From Methylocaldum szegediense (GTDB lineage Bacteria > Pseudomonadota > Gammaproteobacteria > Methylococcales > Methylococcaceae): a stretch of 64,000 nt of DNA. A program made the translations under genes and the position numbers. The notes beneath the pieces are model-generated. The model had not been told where the DNA came from and did not search any database. It saw nothing but the letters and a program-made list of their open reading frames with translations. The stretch covers positions 1,240,001 through 1,304,000 of the forward strand of contig NZ_OX458333.1 of assembly GCF_949769195.1 (NCBI RefSeq). The letters are read 5' to 3'. Numbering within the stretch: position 1 is the first letter of the stretch; each line of letters starts with the position of its first letter. Positions 55,579 through 64,000 of this stretch are shown piece by piece.

Positions 55579-57018
55579 ATGTCGTCTTGTTGTTCCCTCT
55601 ATTGGTACGATTACGAAACCTTCGGGACCGATCCCCGGCGGGACCGACCGGCGCAATTCGCGGGAATTCGAACCGATCTGGAACTGAATCCGATCGGCGA
55701 ACCTGTAACTCTTTTCTGCAAGCCGGCGCGTGACGTACTGCCCGTACCCGAAGCCTGCCTGATTACGGGCATAACGCCGCAAATGGCCGCCGAACGGGGT
55801 CTCAAGGAGGCGGAATTCATAACCAGGATTCACGAGCAGTTCTCAGTGCCGGGGACCTGCGTCGCTGGCTATAACAACATTCGCTTCGACGACGAAGTGA
55901 CCCGGCACTGTCTTTACCGCAACTTGTTCGACCCTTACGAGCGAGAATGGCGCAACGGTAATTCCCGCTGGGATATCATCGATATGTTGCGCTTGACTCG
56001 AGCACTCCGGCCGGAGGGCATCGAATGGCCGGTTGACGGATCGGGCAAACCCAGTCTGCGATTGGAGGCGCTTACAGTCGCCAACGGCATTCAACACGAG
56101 AACGCGCACGATGCCTTGGCCGATGTTCGCGCTACCATTGCGGTAGCGCGCTTAGTGCGCGAGCGCCAGCCCAAACTTTTCAACTTCGTTTTTGCCAACC
56201 GGGGCAAGCGAGAGGCTTTCGAATTGCTGCGCTTCGGCGCTATGCAGCCGGTTCTGCATGTTTCGGAGAAATATGCTTCCGACCGATATTGTCTCGCGGT
56301 CGTGGTCGCGCTCGCGAGACATCCTCGAAATCCGAATGGGGTAGTCGTTTACGACCTTTCCGTCGATCCCACGCCGCTCATCGATTTGAATGCAGAAGAT
56401 CTCCGGGAGCGGCTGTTTACCCCAGCCTCGAAACTCCCGCCCGGCGTCGAACGCATCGCGCTGAAAACGGTGCATCTGAACAAATGCCCGGTTATCGCGC
56501 CGCTAACGGCCCTGCGGTCTCAGGATACGGAGCGGCTGCAAATCGACCTAGACCGCTGCAACCGCCACCTCGACCGACTGAAACGGGAATGGACCTTGCC
56601 GAAAAAGATTCGAGAAGCCATGACCTACAATGGCCCGGAGACGGATACCGATGATCCCGATCTCATGTTGTACGACGGCTTCCTGGGAGATGCGGACCGC
56701 GCCGTCTTGAAATGGCTGCGTGGTCTCACCCCAGACGAATTGGCTCGGGCGCAGCCGAGCTTCGAGGATGCGCGTCTTCCGGAACTGCTTTTTCGTTACC
56801 GGGCCAGAAACTTTCCGGAGACCCTGACACCAGAAGAAACTGCACGCTGGGAAGCGTATCGTATCCGGCGGCTGACGGTCGAGGGATGTGGGGGGAGCAT
56901 CGTGCTGAACGAGTATCTAGCGCGAATCGAAGCGCTGGAAGCGTCTCCAGACCTATCCGCCAAGGATCGGGAAATCCTCAAGAACCTCAGGGAGTACGCG
57001 CGGGAAATTATCTCCTAG
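55579..57018 (+). CDS. sbcB: Exodeoxyribonuclease I
   Basis: A 3'-5' single-strand DNA exonuclease of 479 aa active in repair and recombination. DnaQ-type motifs are WYDYETFGTDPRRDRPAQFAGIRTD (Asp, Glu), GYNNIRFDDEV and NAHDALADVRATIAVA; SH3-like and helical C-terminal ExoI domains follow (LTVEGCGGSIVLNEYL). Length and motif order match SbcB. It is a single gene with no obvious partner. Confidence 0.95.
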   Translation: MSSCCSLYWYDYETFGTDPRRDRPAQFAGIRTDLELNPIGEPVTLFCKPARDVLPVPEACLITGITPQMAAERGLKEAEFITRIHEQFSVPGTCVAGYNNIRFDDEVTRHCLYRNLFDPYEREWRNGNSRWDIIDMLRLTRALRPEGIEWPVDGSGKPSLRLEALTVANGIQHENAHDALADVRATIAVARLVRERQPKLFNFVFANRGKREAFELLRFGAMQPVLHVSEKYASDRYCLAVVVALARHPRNPNGVVVYDLSVDPTPLIDLNAEDLRERLFTPASKLPPGVERIALKTVHLNKCPVIAPLTALRSQDTERLQIDLDRCNRHLDRLKREWTLPKKIREAMTYNGPETDTDDPDLMLYDGFLGDADRAVLKWLRGLTPDELARAQPSFEDARLPELLFRYRARNFPETLTPEETARWEAYRIRRLTVEGCGGSIVLNEYLARIEALEASPDLSAKDREILKNLREYAREIIS

Positions 57019-57075
57019 CCGACGAGCGATTTGCCTTATACTTCTGGCTTTGTTCATTTGCACCAGGAGAAATTG

Positions 57076-57609
57076 ATGAAAAAACTCTTGTCATTTGTCG
57101 CCGCTCTGCCGTTGCTGTGGGCCGGACTGGCAGACGCTCACGGTCCGACCCGTCAGAAAGTTACCGAAACCATCGAAATTAACGCCACGCCGGATGCGGT
57201 TTGGGCGCTGGTCGGCGACTGGGGGAATCTTCAGAATTGGTTGCCGGTGGTCGAAAGCACCTCGGCACAAGGCGGAACCGAGAAAGGGGCGACCCGTGAG
57301 CTGAAGTTGAAAAGCGGCGGCGTGATCAAGGAGGAACTGAAAAGCTATGATGCTGACAAGATGACCATGCAATACAAAATCACGGAAGTTGACCCGAAGG
57401 ATCTGCCGGTGGCCAATTACTCATCCACCATCAAAGTCGAACCAAATCCCGCCGGAGGTTCGAAGGTGGAATGGAGCGGCGCGTTTTATCGGAGTTTCAT
57501 GAACAATAATCCGCCGCCGGATCAAAATGACGAAGCCGCTGTCAACGCAGTTACGAAGATTTACAAGGAAGGGCTTGCGAATCTCAAAGCCGTTGCCGAG
57601 AAGAAATAA
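57076..57609 (+). CDS. MxaD-like periplasmic SRPBCC protein
   Basis: A small exported protein of 177 aa. A signal peptide (MKKLLSFVAALPLLWAGLADA) is followed by HGPTRQKVTETIEINATPDA and VWALVGDWGNLQNWLP, the START-like (SRPBCC) fold of MxaD, a 17-kDa periplasmic factor reported to aid electron transfer between methanol dehydrogenase and its cytochrome. The C-terminal SGAFYRSFMNNNPPPDQNDEAAV also matches that group. The ATG after CAGGAGAAATTG is used. The beta-propeller gene follows with a one-base gap, so the two are probably co-translated. No mxa or xox structural gene is nearby. Confidence 0.8.
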   Translation: MKKLLSFVAALPLLWAGLADAHGPTRQKVTETIEINATPDAVWALVGDWGNLQNWLPVVESTSAQGGTEKGATRELKLKSGGVIKEELKSYDADKMTMQYKITEVDPKDLPVANYSSTIKVEPNPAGGSKVEWSGAFYRSFMNNNPPPDQNDEAAVNAVTKIYKEGLANLKAVAEKK

Positions 57610-57610
57610 G

Positions 57611-58609
57611 ATGGCGAGCCTTCTTGATTGGGTAAGTCGGGCGAAAGCGGTGACCTGTGTCACCGCTCTTCTATTTGTCTTTATAGGCGATGTTTTCGCC
57701 GAACCCTACGCCTATATCACTAACCAGAAGGACAACAGCGTATCGGTGATCGATACAGCTACCGGAACTGTCGTCAAAGCCGTCAAAGTCGGATCAGAAC
57801 CCGCCGGTGTCGCCGTCAGCCGGAACGGCGCCAAGATTTGCGTCACCAACCCTGGCAGTAAGGACGTGACCGTTCTGGATGGCCGCACGCAAAATGTGAT
57901 CGCCACCGTGTCATTGGGTGAAGGGCCTGTGGGTATCGCGGTCGATCCCACCGGGACGCGGGCTTATGTGGCCGATTGGTACGGACACTACCTTTCGGTA
58001 CTAGACCTCGAAAGCTTGAAGGTTCTGAAGCAAGTTCCGGTAGGGCGTTCTCCTTCCGGTGTCGTGGTGAGTCCGGACGGGACAAAGATCTATGTCGCGA
58101 ACCGGGACGACGATTCGGTTTCGTTGATCGACGCGGCTGATCTTGAAGTCAAGAAAACCGTCGCCGTCGGCAAGCATCCCTTCGGTATCACCCTGGATGC
58201 CAAGGCTGAGCGTCTTTATACCGCCAACGTCGAGAGCAACGATGTCTCCGTGGTCGATGCAGAGGCGATGACGTTGTTGAAGACCATCCGGGTCGGGGAT
58301 AGGCCGTATGCGGTAGCGATAGGGGCTGGAGGAACCCGCCTGTTCGTGACCAATCAATACGACAACACGGTCTCGGTCATCGCTGTCGACCGCGGCGAAG
58401 TCACTGCCACTATCGAGGTCGGCGAGTATCCGGAAGGCATATCCGCCCACCCCGATGGCAAGCATGTCTATGTCGCGAATTGGTTCAGTAACTCCGTTTC
58501 CGTCATCGATGCCGAAACCTTGCAGCTGGAGGCCACGATTCCCACCGGTGACGGCAGTCGGGCGTTCGGCGAATTCGTGGCGCAGGCCGTGGAAACCAGC
58601 TCGAAGTAG
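57611..58609 (+). CDS. Exported YVTN-type beta-propeller protein
   Basis: A 332-aa periplasmic protein with an N-terminal signal (AVTCVTALLFVFIGDVFA) and seven repeats of about 42 residues of the form YVANxxDNSVSVIDxxTxxVxxTIxVGxxPxGVA (for example ITNQKDNSVSVIDTATG and VANWFSNSVSVIDAETL), a full seven-bladed propeller. Such proteins often accompany PQQ- or cytochrome-dependent alcohol oxidation. No haem motif (CxxCH) is seen. The start is one base after the MxaD-like stop, which suggests a joint role in periplasmic C1 oxidation. Confidence 0.85.
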   Translation: MASLLDWVSRAKAVTCVTALLFVFIGDVFAEPYAYITNQKDNSVSVIDTATGTVVKAVKVGSEPAGVAVSRNGAKICVTNPGSKDVTVLDGRTQNVIATVSLGEGPVGIAVDPTGTRAYVADWYGHYLSVLDLESLKVLKQVPVGRSPSGVVVSPDGTKIYVANRDDDSVSLIDAADLEVKKTVAVGKHPFGITLDAKAERLYTANVESNDVSVVDAEAMTLLKTIRVGDRPYAVAIGAGGTRLFVTNQYDNTVSVIAVDRGEVTATIEVGEYPEGISAHPDGKHVYVANWFSNSVSVIDAETLQLEATIPTGDGSRAFGEFVAQAVETSSK

Positions 58610-59154
58610 TCATGCTGATCGCCTAGAGCGTGTTATGCACTTTGGAACGATGGGCGGGGCGGCCCGACGGGCGCGAGGATGGCAAAGACGACAAAGTGCA
58701 AGCATGCCAAGAGATTTCGCCAGCCGTGCATCGTCGTGGTTCGAGCGCTGGGACCAGGCACTACAGCCGAAGCTGTGCTCCACCACCCACGGTCGGGTAG
58801 CACAAATCCTCTTTTGACCTCTGGAGTTGGCCGAGTCCCGCCAAATGCTCTCGTTCAGGCCCGGTAAGAGGCCACGGACGTCCATTCGACGTCCAACAGG
58901 TCGCTGATAAGGTTGCTGTGTGCGTCCGGGCCTGCCGAAGCGAGCGGTACAGCCCAGCACATTGTCGACGCGCGACATCGCTCGCTCCGAAAGGATGGCG
59001 GGGTACTTCACCTCCTTGCTGCGTTGCTTCCTGCAACTTGTTAATATCAGCCAGCTTCGCGGGTTCGGTTACGGCGTTTCATGGCTGGTGCTCGATGCCC
59101 CGTTTGGTTTCCGATTTCTCCATTGACTACCGAGACAGATAGGAAGGTGCATTC
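58610..59154. other. Intergenic region with IS debris
   Basis: About 545 bases between the propeller gene and fhs. It contains an IS5-type transposase remnant on the minus strand (separate entry); the last ~100 bases hold the fhs leader, with AGGAAGG just before its start. Confidence 0.55.
58640..58860 (-). pseudogene. IS5-type transposase C-terminal remnant
   Basis: Read on the minus strand, RPWVVEHSFGCSAW, a Ser/Arg stretch, then RLAKSLGMLALCRLC and ARRAAPP correspond to the usual end of IS5-group transposases (RWVVERTFxWL...RL...Y..RLxxTSEAxI.LA...R.L). The pattern is degraded, and no catalytic DDE part is present. Confidence 0.45.
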
Positions 59155-60828
59155 ATGTCCGACATCGAAATCGCTCAAAAAGCCAAGATGCGGCCGATCA
59201 TCGATCTTGCCAGAGACCGGTTAGGCATCGCGCCCGAACATCTCGACCCGTATGGCCATTACAAAGCCAAGCTTTCCTTGGACTATATCGACAGCCTCAA
59301 AGATCGGCCTAACGGCAAGTTGATCTTGGTCACAGCTATCAGCCCGACACCCGCAGGGGAGGGTAAGACGACCACAACCGTCGGTTTGGGGGATGCGCTG
59401 AACCGGCTGGGTAAGAAAACCATGATCTGTCTCAGAGAGCCCGCTTTAGGGCCGTGTTTCGGCGTCAAAGGAGGCGCAGCCGGCGGCGGCTATGCTCAGG
59501 TTGTGCCCATGGAGGACATTAATCTCCATTTCACGGGCGATTTTCACGCCATCGGCGTCGCCCACAACCTGCTGTCAGCGATGATCGACAACCACATCCA
59601 CCACGACAACCGGTTGAACCTCGATCCACGCCGGATTGCCTGGAAGCGTGTTATCGACATGAATGACCGCGCCTTGCGCGACATCGTAATCGGCCTCGGC
59701 GGGACGGCGAACGGCTTTGCCCGCGAGGATGGCTTCGACATCATCGCCGCATCGGAAGTGATGGCTATCCTGTGCTTGTCGAACTCGCTTAAAGAGCTGA
59801 AGGAGCGGCTCGGGAACATCCTGGTGGGGTACACCCGTTTCGACGACAAGCCGGTTTTCGCGCGCGATCTCAATGCCCACGGTGCTATGGCGGCGCTGTT
59901 GAAGGATGCCCTGCGGCCGAATTTGGTCCAGACTCTGGAAAACAACCCAGTTTTCGTCCACGGCGGACCCTTTGCCAATATCGCCCACGGCTGCAACTCG
60001 GTGGTCGCCACTAAGGCGGCTTTGAAACTGGCGGATTATGTTGTGACCGAAGCCGGCTTCGGTGCCGATCTGGGCGCGGAGAAATTCATCGACATCAAAT
60101 GCCGCAAGGCTGGCCTAAAACCGGACGGCGTGGTGCTGGTCGCGACCGTGCGGGCGCTCAAGTCGCATGGCGGCGTGCCGGTGAAGGAACTGCAAAAAGA
60201 AAACCTGGAGGCTCTTGATGCTGGCTTCGTCAATCTGGCGCGGCATCTCGACAACGTGCAGCAGCGGTTCGGCCTGCCTTGTGTCGTCGCCATTAATCAT
60301 TTCACCTCGGACACCGATGCGGAAATTGCGTTGCTCAAGCGCAAGGTTGAGGAAAAAGGATCCAAGGTTATCGTCTGCCGGCATTGGGCCGAGGGTGGGA
60401 AAGGCGCGGAAGAGTTGGCGCGGGAGGTTGTCCAAATGGTGGACTCCGGGCAGTCGAACTTCAAATTCCTTTACGAAGAACGTGCGCCGCTCTGGGACAA
60501 GATCAAAACCATCGCCACCCAGCTATACGGGGCGTCGGACATCACCGCGGACAGCAAGGTCCGTCAGCAGCTCGATCGGCTGAGCGAGGAATACAGCCAC
60601 TTCCCGGTATGCATCGCCAAGACGCAGTACTCGTTCTCCAACGATCCGAATCTTAAAGGTGCGCCGTCCGGCCATGTACTCTCCATTCGCGAAGTGCGGC
60701 CTTCTCACGGCGCCGAGTTTGTTGTGGCGGTCTGCGGCAGCATGATGACTATGCCGGGACTGCCCAAGGTGCCTGCGGCAGAGGCGATCGACGTGGACGA
60801 GAATGGCCGCATCACAGGTTTGTTCTAG
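59155..60828 (+). CDS. fhs: Formate-tetrahydrofolate ligase
   Basis: This enzyme makes 10-formyl-tetrahydrofolate from formate, THF and ATP, linking formate to C1 biosynthesis. The 557-aa sequence is full length with [23 protein letters not shown] (ATP loop), [36 protein letters not shown] in part, [43 protein letters not shown] and the TRPSHGAEF-like end. The start is the ATG at 59155 after GGAAGG. Confidence 0.97.
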   Translation: MSDIEIAQKAKMRPIIDLARDRLGIAPEHLDPYGHYKAKLSLDYIDSLKDRPNGKLILVTAISPTPAGEGKTTTTVGLGDALNRLGKKTMICLREPALGPCFGVKGGAAGGGYAQVVPMEDINLHFTGDFHAIGVAHNLLSAMIDNHIHHDNRLNLDPRRIAWKRVIDMNDRALRDIVIGLGGTANGFAREDGFDIIAASEVMAILCLSNSLKELKERLGNILVGYTRFDDKPVFARDLNAHGAMAALLKDALRPNLVQTLENNPVFVHGGPFANIAHGCNSVVATKAALKLADYVVTEAGFGADLGAEKFIDIKCRKAGLKPDGVVLVATVRALKSHGGVPVKELQKENLEALDAGFVNLARHLDNVQQRFGLPCVVAINHFTSDTDAEIALLKRKVEEKGSKVIVCRHWAEGGKGAEELAREVVQMVDSGQSNFKFLYEERAPLWDKIKTIATQLYGASDITADSKVRQQLDRLSEEYSHFPVCIAKTQYSFSNDPNLKGAPSGHVLSIREVRPSHGAEFVVAVCGSMMTMPGLPKVPAAEAIDVDENGRITGLF

Positions 60829-61227
60829 GGAAGCTGAGAGCACGTGGATTCTGTTCATGCCCGTCGACATGCCGCATGCCGGAAAAGGCTTTGCTCCTTC
60901 GACTTCGCTCAGGACAGGCCCTTCGACAAACTCAGGACAAGCTTATCCCGGCCTACCATTAGCGATAACTTCGGATTGTGTAAGAGATGGAATAAGTCTT
61001 GATGAAACCGGCCGAAGACGGGAGGCGGGGGCCTCTCGTCTCGCTTTCGTACGTGTATGTGCGTGGGTTAAGCGCTCATACGTATAAACTTCTTAGAACG
61101 TCCCCGCATAAACTCGTTACATCGCCCGGCGATTGGGGAGTTTCCGAAGCACGTGGCGTGAATCGGTTTTGATGCGAGCGGCCGTTCGATGCAGGGCTAA
61201 CCTGAAAAACCGAGGAGGCACCACGCT
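60829..61227. other. Intergenic region with dispersed repeats
   Basis: About 400 bases without a supported gene. Two tandem repeat copies lie at 60896-60942 (separate entry). A GAGGAGG ribosome site at about 61212 serves the following gene. Confidence 0.55.
60896..60942. repeat. Tandem dispersed repeats
   Basis: Two adjacent copies of the same unit occur: CCTTCGACTTCGCTCAGGAC (then AGG) and CCTTCGACAAACTCAGGACA (then AGC). They match the 24-base repeat that interrupts the IS3 remnant at 27240-27263 in reverse orientation. Confidence 0.7.
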
Positions 61228-62367
61228 TTGAAAACCATCGCCCAGTTTCACAAATTTTTGATCGTTGCTGGCGCGCGCCCGAATTTCATGAAAATCGCGC
61301 CCATCATCCGGGAACTTCAGCGAGGTTCGTATCCGCTCGAATACCAGCTCGTCCACACCGGTCAGCATTACGACAAGGAAATGAGCGACGTATTCTTCGA
61401 GGAACTGGAGATACCACCCCCGGATTATCATCTGGACGTGGGCAGCGGTTCGCATGCCGAGCAGACGGCGAAAGTGATGGTGCGTTTCGAAGAGATCTGC
61501 ATGAAGGACCGGCCCGATTTGGTAATGGTCGTGGGCGACGTAAATTCCACGCTGGCTTGCTCGATCGTGGCGAAGAAGCTCGGGATCAAGGTCGCTCACG
61601 TCGAGGCGGGGCTACGGAGCCGCGACATGACGATGCCGGAAGAGGTGAACCGCATCGTGACCGACGCAATATCCGACTATTTCTTCGTAACCGAGAAAAG
61701 CGGCATAGATAACTTGTTGGCCGAGGGTAAGCCGAACGGCGCCATATTTTTCGTCGGCCACGTGATGATCGACAACCTATTCCACCAGGTGGAGAAGCTG
61801 CAACGCCTGCCGGAGAACAGTTTCGAGACCGCGGACTTCAAGCGGCGGCATCCGTCCTACGGCGTGGTTACGCTACATCGCCCGTCCAATGTGGACGATC
61901 CGAAAACTCTGGCCGGTATTATCGAAGCGCTGGCGGAGGTGAGTTCCGAGCTGCCGCTGATATTTCCCATCCATCCGCGGACTCAAGCGAACATCCGAAA
62001 ATTCGGGCTCGAGATTCCCGAGTCCATTGTCACCACCAAGCCTCTGTCCTATATGGAATTTCTGAACCTTTTCAAGGATGCCCGACTGGTTCTGACCGAC
62101 AGCGGCGGCATTCAGGAAGAGACGACGGCGCTCGGCATTCCTTGCATCACTCTGCGCGAAAACACGGAACGCCCGATTACGGTAGAAGAGGGTACGAATA
62201 TTCTTGTCGGGTCGGACCCCGTGCGCATCGTCGCGGAAGCTAGGAAAGCGTTGAAGGGCTTGGCTGCGACGGGCAGGAAGCCGGAGCTATGGGACGGAAA
62301 GGCGTCGGCTAGGATTCTCGCGACCTTGGCGGATGTTCTGAATAGGGAAGGCACATATTCTTCCTAG
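61228..62367 (+). CDS. wecB: UDP-N-acetylglucosamine 2-epimerase (non-hydrolysing)
   Basis: A cytoplasmic enzyme of 379 aa that makes UDP-ManNAc for surface polysaccharides. It has IVAGARPNFMKIAPIIRELQ, HTGQHYDKEMSDVFFEEL, VVGDVNSTLACSIVAKKLGI, HVEAGLRSRDMTMPEEVNRI, LTDSGGIQEETTALGIPCITLRENTERPIT and a normal C-terminus. The start is a TTG at 61228, nine bases after GAGGAGG; no suitable ATG precedes the first conserved block. It fits an exopolysaccharide locus continuing to the right. Confidence 0.92.
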   Translation: MKTIAQFHKFLIVAGARPNFMKIAPIIRELQRGSYPLEYQLVHTGQHYDKEMSDVFFEELEIPPPDYHLDVGSGSHAEQTAKVMVRFEEICMKDRPDLVMVVGDVNSTLACSIVAKKLGIKVAHVEAGLRSRDMTMPEEVNRIVTDAISDYFFVTEKSGIDNLLAEGKPNGAIFFVGHVMIDNLFHQVEKLQRLPENSFETADFKRRHPSYGVVTLHRPSNVDDPKTLAGIIEALAEVSSELPLIFPIHPRTQANIRKFGLEIPESIVTTKPLSYMEFLNLFKDARLVLTDSGGIQEETTALGIPCITLRENTERPITVEEGTNILVGSDPVRIVAEARKALKGLAATGRKPELWDGKASARILATLADVLNREGTYSS

Positions 62368-62566
62368 GGGTGGGTTTGTTTTCGATAGAGCATCGGACCA
62401 TCGATAGGAGGCGTTAACGCACAAGTAAACCCTGCGTGGGCCGAACGCGGGTGTCACATTCCGTGTTGCCGGGCGGCGATGCACTTAATGATTGAAGTGC
62501 CTACGCCAGTTGACGCAGATCGGCCCGAAATTACGTACGCCAGCAAGGGAAATACGGAGATTTTCT
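62368..62566. other. Intergenic, no feature seen
   Basis: Two hundred bases between the epimerase and the next gene. Nothing specific seen. Confidence 0.4.
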
Positions 62567-64000
62567 GTGGTACGTAAAGGTTTGAGACTTTTTTCGGCCA
62601 GGACGGCATTGTCGATATTCGGCCTTCTCGGCGCTCTCCTTGCGGCTTTTTGTATATCCGCGAAACCGAAGGATGAGGCGCTAGTTTCCTTCGAGGGGTT
62701 TTCGGAGACGAGATCCCCTGTCCTCAAGCCCGTTTCCGGCGCGGCGATTGAGCATATCGACGAAGTCGGTTCCGTACTTCGTATCCCGAAGCGGGGGCGC
62801 GCCGAGTTAGCCTTGCCCCAATCGTTCTCGTTGCGCAGCGGAACCATTTCTTTTTGGCTGAAACCATCCTGGCAAGACTCAACCGCCTCCCACACCTTGG
62901 CCTCCATGGAGTGGGACAAGGGTAGCTATTTGGTCATTTCACAAGGGTGGTGGGAACCAAAGGGCGCCAACCGCTTCTATTTTGTGGTCAGCAACAGGGA
63001 CAGTTTCCATTGTTCGGCCCCATACCGATTGCAGACGAACACGTGGACCTTGATCACCGCTGTTTGGAAAACCGGAAAGGACGGATTCTGCCGTCTCTAT
63101 GCCGACGATGAATTAGTAGCGAAGTCGGCGTTTTCCGGTAATCCCGACCGGTTGCCGAAGTCGCCGCTCGTGTTTGGCAGCGATGCCCCGACCCGCCAAG
63201 CCGACGGCCGTGAAATGGAAGGTTCGATAAAGGGAATCGTCATTTCTCAATCCGCGCTCACTCACGAACAGATTCACGCCCGATATATCGATGCGATAAG
63301 GGAGAAACCCGTGCTTGCAGCCGGAAAATCATACTGGACGGGGAGTGACGATCTTGCATCCCGAAAAGAAAAACATCGTTCCAGTATGGAAACGGGCAGG
63401 GAAAATCGAATTATTTTCGATGAAGATATCGGTTGGGCCTTGTCCAGAGACAATACCGATACTGTGCTTCGGCGTATTAAGGATGCCGGGTTCAACGTAT
63501 ACGTGCCTTGCGTATGGCATGGTCGAGGCGCCTATTTTCCTTCGACCAACGCCCACGTCGATACACGGGTGAAGCAGCGGATCGATAAAGGCGATGATCC
63601 CTTGCGATATCTGATTACTAAAGCACATTCCATGGGAATCGAAGTCCACCCGTGGTTTACGGTGGCGAAACGAGAGGACGGACGTTATCCGAAGTTCTTC
63701 GACGAAGGCACTCCGGAAGGTGCCTATAACGTGCATATTCCGGAGTTTAGAACGTTTATCGTCGATGTGATAACCGACATGGCCAAACGATACACGGTCG
63801 ATGGCGTCAATCTGGATTATATCCGAACCTTGGGGGTATGTGTTTCCAAGTTTTGTCAGCAGGATTACCAAGAAAAACATCGAAAATCTCTCTTATCGGA
63901 TACCGGCAAGCAATCCATCGATCCGGATGCGTATGATCGAATACAACGTTGGCAGGATGAGGCAGTATCGGATATCGTCCAGCGTGTATCCGATGGCGTT
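62567..64000 (+). CDS. Exported LamG-like + GHL10-type glycoside-hydrolase-like protein (incomplete)
   Basis: A frame beginning at a GTG at 62567 stays open to the window edge (478 codons so far). A basic start and hydrophobic stretch (ALSIFGLLGALLAAFCISA) form a signal peptide or anchor. Residues ~40-240 look like a LamG/concanavalin-like jelly-roll (SGTISFWLKPSWQDS, TWTLITAVWKTGKDGFCRLYADDELVA, HEQIHARYIDAI). Residues ~285 onwards match the glycosyl-hydrolase-like 10 (DUF187) pattern: VLRRIKDAGFNVYVPCVWHGRGAYFPS, AHSMGIEVHPWFTVA, FRTFIVDVITDMAKRYTVDGVNLDYIR. The Asp of VNLDYIR is a candidate catalytic residue. It probably acts on an exopolysaccharide. The stop lies beyond 64000. Confidence 0.8.
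   Translation, partial: MVRKGLRLFSARTALSIFGLLGALLAAFCISAKPKDEALVSFEGFSETRSPVLKPVSGAAIEHIDEVGSVLRIPKRGRAELALPQSFSLRSGTISFWLKPSWQDSTASHTLASMEWDKGSYLVISQGWWEPKGANRFYFVVSNRDSFHCSAPYRLQTNTWTLITAVWKTGKDGFCRLYADDELVAKSAFSGNPDRLPKSPLVFGSDAPTRQADGREMEGSIKGIVISQSALTHEQIHARYIDAIREKPVLAAGKSYWTGSDDLASRKEKHRSSMETGRENRIIFDEDIGWALSRDNTDTVLRRIKDAGFNVYVPCVWHGRGAYFPSTNAHVDTRVKQRIDKGDDPLRYLITKAHSMGIEVHPWFTVAKREDGRYPKFFDEGTPEGAYNVHIPEFRTFIVDVITDMAKRYTVDGVNLDYIRTLGVCVSKFCQQDYQEKHRKSLLSDTGKQSIDPDAYDRIQRWQDEAVSDIVQRVSDGV

Overview
The window looks like chromosomal DNA of a gammaproteobacterial methanotroph (Methylococcaceae type). This is an inference from gene content. A form I RuBisCO cluster (cbbL-cbbS-cbbQ-cbbO) sits with Calvin-cycle rpe and phosphoglycolate phosphatase, an MxaD-like methanol-oxidation accessory gene, formate-tetrahydrofolate ligase, a Na+-NQR operon and a gammaproteobacterial housekeeping order (rpe-gph-trpEGDC, aroQ-accB-accC-prmA). 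No rRNA, tRNA or CRISPR was recognised. RNase P RNA is present.

Layout. 1-3.4 kb: exosortase D (XrtD/EpsI fusion) and a WecA-like glycosyl-phosphate transferase, the end of a surface-polysaccharide/protein-sorting locus. 3.5-7.1 kb: a minus-strand two-gene unit, a CHAT-domain (caspase-like) protein and a calcineurin-like phosphoesterase, separated by one base. 7.1-16.0 kb: a chromosomal integron. The integrase (15081-16046) is divergent from a minus-strand array of about nine gene cassettes (9.07-14.93 kb) with nine attC sites. At the far end of the array lies a decayed second attI-intI copy (8.69-8.97 kb), followed by broken older cassettes, so this is a tandem integron whose outer copy is a relic. 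16.2-26.7 kb: polA, an FHA-GGDEF cyclase, rpe-gph-trpE-trpG-trpD-trpC and an inositol-monophosphatase-family gene. 26.7-33.1 kb: a region rich in IS debris (IS3, IS630, IS481) around an L,D-transpeptidase and a copper-type HMA-TauE-cupredoxin fusion. 33.2-41.0 kb: fxsA, cutA-dsbD-tlpA (redox and metal), aroQ-accBC-prmA and a zinc-ribbon protein. 41.4-42.1 kb: a VPLPA-CTERM protein, a plausible substrate of the XrtD at the window start. 42.7-48.0 kb: cbbLSQO. 48.1-48.75 kb: rnpB (minus) and a candidate FNR/Anr-activated small RNA (plus). 49.1-55.4 kb: nqrABCDEF and nqrM. 55.6-64 kb: sbcB, mxaD-like plus beta-propeller pair, IS5-type debris, fhs, UDP-GlcNAc 2-epimerase and an incomplete LamG + glycoside-hydrolase-like exported protein.

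How the genes fit together. CbbLS fixes CO2, CbbQO would reactivate it, Rpe regenerates pentose phosphate, and Gph removes the 2-phosphoglycolate made by RuBisCO oxygenation. Fhs and the MxaD-like protein serve C1 oxidation and assimilation. XrtD, the WecA-like transferase, the 2-epimerase and the terminal hydrolase-like gene point to exopolysaccharide and exosortase-dependent surface display. Observations most worth a second look are the tandem integron with its relic, the CHAT-phosphoesterase pair, the FNR-box small RNA locus, and a short dispersed repeat that interrupts an IS3 remnant.
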